Shown here: positions 1 to 6,484 of the stretch, in pieces
Position numbering within the stretch: position 1 is the stretch's first letter
Layout of the letters: every line of letters starts with the position of its first letter
Assembly (NCBI GenBank): GCA_026396775.1
Contig: JAPLWD010000082.1
Span: forward strand, 1 to 12,784
DNA: 12,784 bases
DNA from: Candidatus Gribaldobacteria bacterium
GTDB lineage: Bacteria > Patescibacteriota > Minisyncoccia > Minisyncoccales > CG1-02-41-26
Direction: 5' to 3'
The notes under the pieces: model-generated
What the model saw: only the letters and a program-made list of their open reading frames with translations
Told to the model about the DNA's origin: nothing
Databases searched by the model: none
Program-made: the position numbers and the translations under genes

Positions 1-189
1 AAGCATCGCCAATGGCCTCACCCAAACATCATTATCGCCGTACAGCGCTTTATAAACCACCATTTCTTCTAGAGTTTCGCTGTGACGAGCTACCCCAAGC
101 ACTTCATAGAAATTACCTTTGTAGTGCTGGTATACTCCCCTTTTTAAATTTTGAGCGTTTTCGCTCCATAAAGGTATTGGCTCTATCAT
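1..189 (-). CDS. DUF1653 family protein, C-terminus beyond the window
   Basis: The frame opens with ATG at 189 and stays open for 63 codons to the left edge, so the C-terminus is missing. The visible protein reads roughly MIEPIPLWSENAQNLKRGVY and then QHYKGNFYEVLGVARHSE, followed by an LEEMVVYKALYGDNDVWVRP-type block. This is the pattern of the small DUF1653 family (K-x-G-x-Y-x-H-Y-K-G-x-x-Y-x-V), whose members are usually about 60-80 residues, so most of the gene is probably here. The biochemical role of the family is not known to me. The start lies one base after the TAA of the NUDIX gene, with a weak purine run (GGAAG) inside the end of that gene, so the two are probably translated together. 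It is too short and too near the edge to stand out in an ORF scan; the family match is clear by eye. Confidence 0.85.
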   Translation of the reverse strand, partial: MIEPIPLWSENAQNLKRGVYQHYKGNFYEVLGVARHSETLEEMVVYKALYGDNDVWVRPLAML

Positions 190-190
190 A

Positions 191-655
191 TTATAAATCT
201 TCCACAATTTCTAGCTCTTTTTCTAAAATATTATTTTTAGCATCAAATAAAAATTTTCCCTTAAATTTTTTACCCTCCAAGAATAACGGCATCCAGTGGA
301 TATCGTCTGGCCACATTTCTGCAAATGGTAATTCATCGCAATTAAACCATTGCGGACGCATCTCGTCACTTTCTCGAGGTTCGCCTTCAAAATCGTTAGC
401 TCTAAACAAATGCACCTCTAAAACCTCTGGATCATTTTCTTGTTGAAAATTTAAAATTCCCACCCATTCAATTTGTTCCACTTTCACACCCGCTTCTTCC
501 AAAAACTCTCTTTTAACAGCTTGAGAAATTGTTTCACCCATCTCAACCTTACCCCCAAAGCCATTCCATTTATCAACCCCAAATCCCCTCTTCTTCATAC
601 CTAACAATATCTTGGGGTGTTGATAGATTAAACAAAGTGTAGCTATCTTTGACAT
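191..655 (-). CDS. MTH1-like NUDIX hydrolase (8-oxo-dGTP diphosphatase type)
   Basis: A 154-residue NUDIX hydrolase that probably cleans oxidised purine nucleoside triphosphates from the pool by hydrolysing them to monophosphates. The NUDIX box is complete: G35-x5-E41-x7-R49-E50-F51-x-E53-E54-x-G56-V57, carrying the metal-binding glutamates. It resembles animal MTH1 (NUDT1, 156 residues) over the whole length: LLGMKKRGFG, WNGFGGKV, ESDEMRP-WF and MWPDD all recur. N31 corresponds to MTH1 Asn33, and W115, D117 and D118 to Trp117, Asp119 and Asp120, the residues that recognise the oxidised base in MTH1. Substrate preference is therefore inferred from conserved pocket residues. There is no Shine-Dalgarno motif before ATG 655, only an A-rich run. 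It sits 18 bp after the SanA-like gene and 1 bp before the DUF1653 gene, as part of the valS operon. Confidence 0.93.
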   Translation of the reverse strand: MSKIATLCLIYQHPKILLGMKKRGFGVDKWNGFGGKVEMGETISQAVKREFLEEAGVKVEQIEWVGILNFQQENDPEVLEVHLFRANDFEGEPRESDEMRPQWFNCDELPFAEMWPDDIHWMPLFLEGKKFKGKFLFDAKNNILEKELEIVEDL

Positions 656-673
656 TTTTTTAATAAAATTTAA

Positions 674-1327
674 TTAAATAATTGGAATAACATCGCCTAA
701 AAATTGAGGCTTAGCCTTTAATTTCAAATCTAAAAAGGCTTTGATGTTGGCTATTTTTTCTCTAAACAAATTAAACTCTATGTTACGATATTGTCTTCTA
801 TCCGCCCCAAACCCAACCACCTTTAGCCCTAGTTCGCTACCCAAATAAATCGCTCGAGGCAAGTGAAATTTTTGAGTAACAATAACTAACTCTTTAACTT
901 GAAAAATATCCCTCGCTCGATACAGGCTGTCGTAAGTGTCGAAACCAGCATAATCTAAAAAAATATCACTGTCAGGAACCCCTTTTTGAACCAAATAATT
1001 TTTCACTACAATAACCTCATTATAATCAACTCGGCGATTATCACCACTAATCAAAAACTTCTGAATTTTACCTTTGTGATAAAGCTCCAAGGCCGTGTCG
1101 GCTCTATCTTGTAACATATTACTCATTATCCTGTTGTTCCAAACACTCGCCCCTAACACCAAACCAATCCTCATAACAGGGAGCTTTTCAAAATCAGAAT
1201 AAATTTGCCCAGCGCTTTTCTCTTTAACTTGTAAATCAATCAGTATAATCCCCAAAACCGCTAACCCCAATAAAATCAAAAATCCAATCATTACCTTTTT
1301 AATTGCTGAAATCTTATTTTTAACCAT
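674..1327 (-). CDS. SanA/YdcF-like (DUF218) membrane-anchored protein
   Basis: A 217-residue protein of the DUF218 (SanA/YdcF) family. In Escherichia coli, SanA is linked to envelope barrier function and vancomycin exclusion; the enzymatic activity of the family is uncertain. Residues 1-11 are basic, and about 12-31 form one hydrophobic segment, so the protein should be anchored with its globular domain outside. Family blocks are visible: GLVLGASVW (55-63), a D-R-A-x-x-A-x-E-L-Y helix (75-83), FLISGDN (91-97), the E-x-x-V-x-K-x-Y-L-V-x-x-G-V-P segment (104-118), the T-Y-D-S-L-x-R-A block (131-138) and VIVTQKFHLPRA (148-159). Length is close to SanA (about 239). ATG 1327 is preceded by AGGTGG seven bases upstream, the clearest ribosome-binding site in the window. 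It lies 20 bp after valS and 18 bp before the NUDIX gene. Confidence 0.85.
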   Translation of the reverse strand: MVKNKISAIKKVMIGFLILLGLAVLGIILIDLQVKEKSAGQIYSDFEKLPVMRIGLVLGASVWNNRIMSNMLQDRADTALELYHKGKIQKFLISGDNRRVDYNEVIVVKNYLVQKGVPDSDIFLDYAGFDTYDSLYRARDIFQVKELVIVTQKFHLPRAIYLGSELGLKVVGFGADRRQYRNIEFNLFREKIANIKAFLDLKLKAKPQFLGDVIPII

Positions 1328-1334
1328 TTTAATT

Positions 1335-1340
1335 CCACCT
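1335..1340 (-). promoter_or_regulatory. Shine-Dalgarno site of the SanA-like gene
   Basis: On the minus strand AGGTGG lies seven bases before ATG 1327. It fixes that start. It is listed because most other starts in the window lack a comparable motif. Confidence 0.7.
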
Positions 1341-1347
1341 AAATTTA

Positions 1348-2199
1348 CTATTTTGGCCAGTTTTCAACCATTAAAGAATCCTTCTCTTTGTTCGGTAACA
1401 TCTGATAAACTTGCTCGGTAATAAACGGCATAAAAGGATGCAACAACTTCATTGACTCTCTTAAAACATACATAGGAGGGTCAATTTGTTTTTTACTAGC
1501 CTCGATATAAATATCACAAAAAGAATGCCAAAAGAAATGATAGGCTTTTTGGGCTGCCTCGTGAAACTGAAAATTCTCGATATCCTTAGTAATTTCAGCA
1601 CTAGCCTCCTTGAGTAAGTTTAGGATTACTTCATCGGCCTTAGTCTTCGTTATTATTACTTCCTTATCTGATTTCTGCTTCAAATCATTGGTTTGCTGTA
1701 GAACAAACCGGCTCGCATTCCAAATTTTATTAGTAAACCTCCTTTGAGCAATTATTTTATCCTCGGCAAAAGCAATATCTTGGCCAGGCGAATTAGCAAA
1801 CACCAAAGCCATCCTTAAAGCGTCTGCCCCATATTGATCCACTACACCCAAGGGATCAACTACATTACCCTTACTCTTGGACATTTTCTGCCGATCTTTA
1901 TCACGAACCATTCCATTAAGATAAACATTTTTAAAAGGCACCCGTCCTGTCACATAAATTCCCAGCATCACCATTCTAACAACCCAAAAAAATAGTATAT
2001 CCGATCCTGTTTCCATTACACTTGTTGGGTAAAAATATTCAAAATCACCCTTGTTTGCATTTTGCAAGGTAACAAATGGCCACTGCCCCGAAGAAAACCA
2101 AGTATCAAACACAGCCCCACTCTCATCTCCTGGAATTGGAATACCCCATGGAATTTGACGCGAAATATTCCAATCTCTTAATTTTTCCATCCATTGCAA
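1348..2199 (-). CDS. valS: Valyl-tRNA synthetase, C-terminal part of a split gene
   Basis: This frame carries the second half of the class I synthetase catalytic core and the anticodon-binding domain. RDWNISRQ (8-15), DTWFSSGQWPF (32-42), SDILFFW (66-72) and KMSKSKG (105-111) are all present; KMSKS is the ATP-binding loop. Helical anticodon-domain sequence follows to the end at VENWPK. No C-terminal coiled-coil arm follows; the gene ends with TAG-TAA in frame. The apparent TTG start at 2199 is not a real initiation site but the point where homology enters this frame from the upstream part; the frame is open back only to 2211. Between GIPIP and DTWFSS there are only about eight residues, where most ValRS have roughly 30-60, often with a zinc ribbon. 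The gene is unmistakable; whether a functional protein is made is uncertain. Confidence 0.9.
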   Translation of the reverse strand: MQWMEKLRDWNISRQIPWGIPIPGDESGAVFDTWFSSGQWPFVTLQNANKGDFEYFYPTSVMETGSDILFFWVVRMVMLGIYVTGRVPFKNVYLNGMVRDKDRQKMSKSKGNVVDPLGVVDQYGADALRMALVFANSPGQDIAFAEDKIIAQRRFTNKIWNASRFVLQQTNDLKQKSDKEVIITKTKADEVILNLLKEASAEITKDIENFQFHEAAQKAYHFFWHSFCDIYIEASKKQIDPPMYVLRESMKLLHPFMPFITEQVYQMLPNKEKDSLMVENWPK

Positions 2200-3310
2200 A
2201 AGGTTTTTCAGTCATCTTTATAAACCACTGATTATCCATTAAGGTTGGCTCAATCACCGTGCCACATTTAAAACAGCAAGCCACATTATGCTTATATTTA
2301 TAATCAATCTCTGTTTCATCTAACAGCCCTTTCTCAACCATATCCGCGACTACCTTTTCCCGTGCTTCAGCCACTTTCATCCCCTGATAAATTCCGGCTA
2401 ACTCATTCATTTTGCCATATTTATCAATTACCACTTTAGGTTCTGGAATTTCAGCTTTGTGTCTTTGCCAGGTTTCAAAATCAGCAAAATCGTGGGCAGG
2501 GGTTACTTTTACAGCTCCCGTTCCAAATTCCATATCCACCGACTCATCCGCAATCACTTTAATTTTGGCCTTCCCTAAAACTGTTTCCACCTCAACCTCT
2601 TTGCCCACATAGTCCTGATAGCGTTGATCTTTGGGGTTAACCGCAATGGCTGTATCGCCAAACTTGGTTTCGGGTCGAACCGTCGCCAGCTTAAATGAGC
2701 CATATTTAATGTAATATAAAGGGTCTATCCGTTCCTCATATTTAATCTCTAAATCCGAAAGCGAGGTTTGATGTTTAGTACACCAATTAACTAGCCGACT
2801 GCCTTTATAGATTAGATCATCCTGCTTAAGTTTTTCAAAAGTTTGATAAACTGTTTGAATAATATCTTGATCTAAGGTAAATTTCTCTCTAGTCCAATCG
2901 CACGAAGCCCCCAGCTTTTTAAATTGACCCTCCATTATTTCCTTATTCTTTAGGGTAAATTCCATCATCTCCTTTAAGAGCTGATCTTTAGGTACTTCGT
3001 TTCTTTTGCGACCTTCTTTCTCCAATTTTTTATCAAAAACTACTTGAGTCTCAAAGCCAGCGTGATCAGCTCCAGGTAGCCACAGGGTGGCCTCTCCTTG
3101 CATGCGGTGATAACGAACCATAATATCCTGCAAGGTTACAAATAAAGCATGCCCAATATGCAAAGCGCCGTTGGCATTGGGAGGAGGCATTATAATGCAA
3201 AAAGGCTTCTTGGTTGAGTCAATTTTGGGCGTAAAATACCCGCTCTTTTCCCACATTGTATAAATTTTTTCCTCAAATTCCTTAGAATTATAAACTTTAT
3301 CAATTTCCAT
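2123..3310 (-). CDS. valS: Valyl-tRNA synthetase, N-terminal part of a split gene
   Basis: Attaches valine to tRNA-Val in the cytoplasm. This part holds the N-terminal half of the Rossmann fold with HIGH (H51-I-G-H54, in the MPPPNANGALHIGHA block) and the whole CP1 editing domain (TVRPETKFGDTAIAVNP, then GTGAVKVTPAHDFADFE), which removes mischarged threonine in this family. Valine specificity over Ile/Leu is judged from the PPPNANG-LHIGHA and PAHDF patterns. Homology continues through MDNQWFIKMTEKPFA (to about residue 372, near 2195); the last 23 residues, ending at the TGA at 2123-2125, are out of frame and not family-like. The expected 25-30 residues between this point and the W-M-E-x-x-R-D-W block are missing, so the break is a deletion as well as a frame change. 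ATG 3310 fits the family start; no Shine-Dalgarno is visible. Confidence 0.92.
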   Translation of the reverse strand: MEIDKVYNSKEFEEKIYTMWEKSGYFTPKIDSTKKPFCIIMPPPNANGALHIGHALFVTLQDIMVRYHRMQGEATLWLPGADHAGFETQVVFDKKLEKEGRKRNEVPKDQLLKEMMEFTLKNKEIMEGQFKKLGASCDWTREKFTLDQDIIQTVYQTFEKLKQDDLIYKGSRLVNWCTKHQTSLSDLEIKYEERIDPLYYIKYGSFKLATVRPETKFGDTAIAVNPKDQRYQDYVGKEVEVETVLGKAKIKVIADESVDMEFGTGAVKVTPAHDFADFETWQRHKAEIPEPKVVIDKYGKMNELAGIYQGMKVAEAREKVVADMVEKGLLDETEIDYKYKHNVACCFKCGTVIEPTLMDNQWFIKMTEKPFAMDGKIKRLEYFASNSMGYSNSRR

Positions 3311-3332
3311 AACTATAAGCTTAATTTATCTT

Positions 3333-3361
3333 ATCCTACCCTTTTTTGTTATCTTGTTCAA
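3333..3361 (-). promoter_or_regulatory. Predicted promoter of the valS operon
   Basis: Reading the minus strand, TTGAAC (3361-3356) and TAGGAT (3338-3333) are separated by 17 bases and precede ATG 3310 by 22. Five of six and four of six bases fit the sigma-70 consensus. A start about seven bases downstream of the -10 would leave a leader of about 16 nt. This is a sequence match only. Confidence 0.4.
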
Positions 3362-3397
3362 GTTCAATCTATGCTCAGTTTTGCTTAAAATTGCCCT

Positions 3398-4141
3398 TTA
3401 AACTGTTTTTTTGGATATAGCCCAAATTATCTCAAACAATTGACTAAACATTTGGTGGAATTCACTATTTTCAATCACAATAGCTATAAATTCTTTATTC
3501 TTCCCCGAAACAATAATAAGCTTATCTCCATAAATAAACATCGAACTAGTAAATTTAAACTTTTCGGGTAAAAACCTAATCTCCCTTTGGGCTTTTCGCC
3601 CCTCTTTAACCCTTTTAATAACTTTTTGAGTTTTAAAGTCTAGCCATCTTAACTTAATTCCCTTTTCAATTCTCCGCTTTGTCCATTGCTCCTCGTATTG
3701 AGAGTCAATGTGCTTCATAAAATTTTCATACGAGGCTATAGCTAATACTTCTTTAGGCTTTTCTTTTAAAATGTTTTCATAAACCACTAAATAACCTTCT
3801 TGCCCTTCAAAAAAACGCACTTTGGGCTTAACCCAAGAAATGTTATAAATTGACTTAAGCTCGGGCAAGGCCTCTCTTAAAGCTTGATGACGTCTGTCTG
3901 AATAAGCTAGCAAGTTTTCGGGGTTTTCACTTACTAAAAAAGCTTTAGACCCGCGTTTAATTTGACTCATTAAACCTTTTTCTTTTAAACCTTCTAAAAC
4001 CGTATAAATGGTAGTCCGTTTAACCTGCGACTTTTGAGCTAAGTCTTGAATACTAGCCTGCCCTATTTCTAAGCCAGCTAAATAAACCTTAGCTTCATTA
4101 TTGCTCAAACCAAACTGTTGTAAAACATTAATATTTTTCAT
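3398..4141 (-). CDS. TrmB-family transcriptional regulator
   Basis: A 247-residue DNA-binding regulator. Residues about 1-75 form a TrmB-type winged helix: LQQFGLSNNEAKVYLAGLE, then a recognition-helix region around VKRTTIYTVLEGLKEKGL and a basic wing. The rest (PKVRFFEGQEGYLVVYENIL onward) is the effector-type C-terminal domain seen in many TrmB-like proteins, with a K-E-V-L-A-I-A-S strand and an F-I-Y-G-D-K-L-I-I-V-S strand pair. In characterised archaeal TrmB the C-terminal domain binds sugars; the ligand here is unknown. I chose ATG 4141. A TTG at 4168 would add nine hydrophobic residues unlike the family and would place the palindromic operator inside the coding sequence. It is transcribed away from the 91-residue gene and toward valS. 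The operator just upstream of its start suggests autoregulation. Confidence 0.85.
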   Translation of the reverse strand: MKNINVLQQFGLSNNEAKVYLAGLEIGQASIQDLAQKSQVKRTTIYTVLEGLKEKGLMSQIKRGSKAFLVSENPENLLAYSDRRHQALREALPELKSIYNISWVKPKVRFFEGQEGYLVVYENILKEKPKEVLAIASYENFMKHIDSQYEEQWTKRRIEKGIKLRWLDFKTQKVIKRVKEGRKAQREIRFLPEKFKFTSSMFIYGDKLIIVSGKNKEFIAIVIENSEFHQMFSQLFEIIWAISKKTV

Positions 4142-4149
4142 AAAAATTA

Positions 4150-4168
4150 TTGTCGATAGTATCGACAA
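4150..4168. promoter_or_regulatory. Perfect 19-bp palindrome, probable TrmB-type operator
   Basis: TTGTCGATA-G-TATCGACAA is a perfect inverted repeat of nine-base arms around one base, eight bases upstream of ATG 4141 and about 10-28 bases after the predicted transcription start. A symmetric site of this size in the leader of a winged-helix regulator gene is the classic position for an autorepressor operator. That it binds this regulator is inference; I saw no second full copy in the window. Confidence 0.65.
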
Positions 4169-4184
4169 ATTAAAAACTAATCCT

Positions 4185-4212
4185 AGTATATTCTTTTTTA
4201 AATCTCTGTCAA
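4185..4212 (-). promoter_or_regulatory. Predicted promoter of the TrmB-family gene
   Basis: On the minus strand TTGACA (4212-4207), a 16-bp spacer and TATACT (4190-4185) make a near-consensus sigma-70 promoter. The start would fall near 4178, leaving a leader of about 37 nt that contains the palindrome at 4150-4168. Confidence 0.65.
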
Positions 4213-4279
4213 TCCTTTATTAATAACATTAAATCAGCGATAATATATTTATAAACTAAAATAATAAATGTCTAATCCA

Positions 4280-4308
4280 TTGACATTATATAAATAATAT
4301 GCTACCCT
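4280..4308 (+). promoter_or_regulatory. Predicted promoter giving a leaderless mRNA
   Basis: TTGACA at 4280-4285, a 17-bp spacer and an extended -10 (TGC then TACCCT at 4303-4308). The transcription start expected six to eight bases later falls at 4314-4316, immediately before or at ATG 4317, so the message should have almost no leader. No Shine-Dalgarno is present, in agreement. Confidence 0.55.
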
Positions 4309-4316
4309 AGATTTAT

Positions 4317-4592
4317 ATGGAATTGAGACCACTCACTTATCAGTCTTTGCATGAGACCTTTGAGTCATATGGGCTATCTAAAGAAGAATTAGATGAATTA
4401 GCCTATCTAATTTTCTTATTGCCCAACGATAAAATTAGACAACAAGCTATTCAGAAGATTCTCACAACGCCCGGTCTCATCAACCAACTCGGTGTCTTTA
4501 TTCGGAAAAAGAGTCAATTTTTGGGAGAAATCAATGAGCCGGGTTGGGACAGGATCATCGAAGAACAAAGAAAAATCCTTAAAAGTCTTTAG
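4317..4592 (+). CDS. Small protein of unknown function, 91 residues
   Basis: I do not recognise this protein. It is 91 residues, soluble-looking and mostly helical by composition, with no signal peptide, membrane segment, cysteine or obvious metal motif. The N-terminal half is acidic (an SKEELDELAYLIFLL helix) and the C-terminal half more basic (RKKSQFLGEI, then EEQRKILKSL). The gene is supported as real by a strong promoter ending exactly at its ATG, by lying head-to-head with a regulator gene, and by being followed after 31 bp by the cysteine-rich gene on the same strand. The pair probably forms one transcript ending at the terminator at 6431-6465. Nothing indicates a toxin, antitoxin or ribosomal protein. 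A function cannot be assigned. Confidence 0.7.
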   Translation: MELRPLTYQSLHETFESYGLSKEELDELAYLIFLLPNDKIRQQAIQKILTTPGLINQLGVFIRKKSQFLGEINEPGWDRIIEEQRKILKSL

Positions 4593-4616
4593 TTTGTTAA
4601 ATTAATTTAAACAAAC
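4592..4616. repeat. AT-rich quasi-palindrome between two genes
   Basis: GTTTGTT (4592-4598) and AACAAAC (4610-4616) flank an AT-rich centre; 10 of 12 positions per arm pair around the centre base. It starts at the last base of the 91-residue gene's stop codon and ends eight bases before the next ATG. It could be an operator or a weak hairpin controlling the downstream gene; there is no T-run, so a terminator is unlikely. Confidence 0.35.
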
Positions 4617-4623
4617 ACTATTT

Positions 4624-6420
4624 ATGCAACAAAAAATTCAACAATGCCCCGCCTTCGCTAAAGCTAAGGCGGGCAAGCAGATCTGCCAAAATTGTAAAAT
4701 AGAATTTATAATAGAGCCAGCGGATTTTGATTTTTATGAGAAGACTAAAGTTCCCTCCCCTACCTGGTGCCCAGAATGTCGCGAGAGGAGAAGGCTAGTT
4801 TTTCGCAATGTAAATCATCTCTACAAAAGGACCTGCAATCTTTGTGGTAAAAATATAATCTCTAGAATATCGCCTGACAAGCCTTACACGGTTTACTGTT
4901 CCAAATGCTGGTGGTCAGACCAATGGGATCCATTGGGCTATGGTAAAGAATATGATTTTTCTAGGCCATTTTTTGAGCAATTTCAGGAGTTAATTCTCCA
5001 AACCCCACACGTTGGCGTGTTTAATGCCAACAACATTGATAGTGAATGGGTTAATCACGAAACCGATGATAAAAATTGCTATTTAAACTTTGGCGGACAC
5101 TTTAACGAAAACTCCGCCTACAACGATTTTGAAATGAAAGGTAAGAGTTGTTTTGATAACTATTGGATTTGGCAATGTGAACTTTGTTATGAAAATATAA
5201 ATTGTGAGCGTTGCTGGAAAACCTTTTTTTCTAGAGATTGTTTCGATTGCTTGAGTGCCATCTTATCCAGCGACTGCCGAAGCTGTCAAAACATCCTTGG
5301 TTGCTCAGGTTTAAGGAATAAACAATATTGCCTTTTTAATCAGCAGGTTTCTAAAGAAGAATACCAAAAATTTATTAATGATAACCCCTTAGGGTCATCG
5401 AAAAAACTAGCTGGACTAAAACAAAAAGCTTACGCAACTTGGGTTTTAACTCCTAAAAAATACTCTCAAATCTTAAAATGTAATAATGCTAAAGGATGTT
5501 TTATTACAGAGTCAAAAAATGTCGAAAATGCTTGGTATGCTGATAAATCAGAAGATTCCAAACATCTTTTCATAACCGCTTCAATAAAAGACTCTTACGA
5601 TTGCTCCTCGCTCGGCTGGGCAGAATCTTGTTATGAAATGGGGCATTGCGTGGGCGTAGGAAGTTCTAAATTTTCAGCTTTCGTTTTAGGTGGAGGATCA
5701 GCTGAAGTTATGGGTGCTTTTAATCTGCAATATTGCTTGGCCACGCCTTCAACCAGTGATTGTTTTGGCTGTTGCAATTTAAAGAGTAAAAAGTATTGTA
5801 TTTTAAATAAACAATACACTAAGGAAGCGTACGAAGAATTGGTGCCTCGGATTATCCAGCAGATGAATAACCTGACCTATATTGATAAAAAAGGCAAAAC
5901 CTATAAATATGGTGAATTTTTTCCAATAGAGCTATCCCCTTTTGGCTACAACGAAACAAACGCCCAAGATTATTATCCTCTTACCAAAGAACAAGCTATC
6001 TCTCAAGGATTTAACTGGAGCGATTATGACCCTCAAATTAAATATGAGTTCTCCAACTACCAAATACCTGACAATGTCCAAGATGTTCAAGATGATATTT
6101 TGGAAAAAACTTTAAAATGCGAAATTTCTGGTAAGGGCTATAAAATCATTCCAATGGAACTCCAATTCTATCGCCAAATGAACCTGCCTATCCCTAAAAG
6201 AGCGCCCCTACAAAGGCACGTCGACAGAATGGCTCAACTATTACCAAGAAAACTATTTAAACGCCAATGTATGCGCCAAGCAACCCAAAGGAACAGCAGA
6301 CCTTCCCAGACTCATGAATATGGCGATGGAGCCTGCCCTAATACTCTTGAAACTCCCTACTCTCCTGATCGACCCGAAATTATCTATTGCGAAGCCTGTT
6401 ATCTTAAAGAAATCGCTTAA
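4624..6420 (+). CDS. Cysteine-rich zinc-ribbon protein of unknown function
   Basis: A 598-residue protein with 36 cysteines, many in CxxC pairs. The N-terminus has two predicted zinc ribbons: C21/C24 with C49/C52, and C71/C74 with C92/C95, the latter including SPDKPYTVYCSKC. Then comes a W-W-S-D-Q-W-D-P / F-S-R-P-F-F-E-Q-F block. The middle (about 155-410) is a run of rungs with regularly spaced Cys and aromatics. It contains an internal duplication: NKQYCLFNQQVSKEEY recurs as SKKYCILNKQYTKEAY. This suggests a solenoid or beta-helix made of two similar halves. The C-terminus carries another ribbon ending YSPDRPEIIYCEACYLKE. There is no signal peptide or membrane segment. I recall proteins of this layout as common in Patescibacteria, without known function. 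Residues 6-19 look like a palindromic insertion. Nucleic-acid binding is plausible but unproven. Confidence 0.85.
   Translation: MQQKIQQCPAFAKAKAGKQICQNCKIEFIIEPADFDFYEKTKVPSPTWCPECRERRRLVFRNVNHLYKRTCNLCGKNIISRISPDKPYTVYCSKCWWSDQWDPLGYGKEYDFSRPFFEQFQELILQTPHVGVFNANNIDSEWVNHETDDKNCYLNFGGHFNENSAYNDFEMKGKSCFDNYWIWQCELCYENINCERCWKTFFSRDCFDCLSAILSSDCRSCQNILGCSGLRNKQYCLFNQQVSKEEYQKFINDNPLGSSKKLAGLKQKAYATWVLTPKKYSQILKCNNAKGCFITESKNVENAWYADKSEDSKHLFITASIKDSYDCSSLGWAESCYEMGHCVGVGSSKFSAFVLGGGSAEVMGAFNLQYCLATPSTSDCFGCCNLKSKKYCILNKQYTKEAYEELVPRIIQQMNNLTYIDKKGKTYKYGEFFPIELSPFGYNETNAQDYYPLTKEQAISQGFNWSDYDPQIKYEFSNYQIPDNVQDVQDDILEKTLKCEISGKGYKIIPMELQFYRQMNLPIPKRAPLQRHVDRMAQLLPRKLFKRQCMRQATQRNSRPSQTHEYGDGACPNTLETPYSPDRPEIIYCEACYLKEIA
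4639..4681 (+). repeat. In-frame GC-rich palindromic insertion in the zinc-ribbon gene
   Basis: CCCGCCTT (4648-4655) pairs perfectly with AAGGCGGG (4666-4673); the centre adds a GCT/AGC match. The segment encodes residues 6-19 (around PAFAKAKAGK), which separate MQQKI from the CQNC of the first zinc ribbon. Removing it would leave a natural MQQKICQNC start. It is far more GC-rich than its surroundings. The 3' flank GGCGGGCAA recurs in the hairpin at 10072-10090. Confidence 0.6.
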
Positions 6421-6430
6421 TTAAAATATC

Positions 6431-6465
6431 CAAAACCCCTCCTTTAAAAGAGGGGTTTTGTTTTT
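6431..6465 (+). terminator. Strong intrinsic terminator, possibly bidirectional
   Basis: An 11-bp perfect stem, CAAAACCCCTC (6431-6441) with GAGGGGTTTTG (6450-6460), an 8-nt loop, then TTTTT. It lies 10 bp after the stop of the cysteine-rich gene. The polyprenyl synthase gene converges on it from the minus strand, where the T-run is poorer, so termination there is possible but weaker. Confidence 0.9.
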
Positions 6466-6484
6466 AAACAATCGATTTTTAACA

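Noticed and set aside
12..446. Plus-strand open frame of 144 codons opposite the DUF1653 and NUDIX genes
   Set aside because: It is the antisense shadow of two well-supported genes and shows no protein-like motifs.
2190..2215. Programmed ribosomal frameshift joining the two valS parts
   Set aside because: There is no slippery heptamer with a pseudoknot, and a conserved segment is missing altogether, which frameshifting cannot explain.
4142..4168. TTG start at 4168 for the TrmB-family regulator
   Set aside because: It would add nine hydrophobic residues before the winged helix and place the operator palindrome in coding sequence; ATG 4141 fits better.
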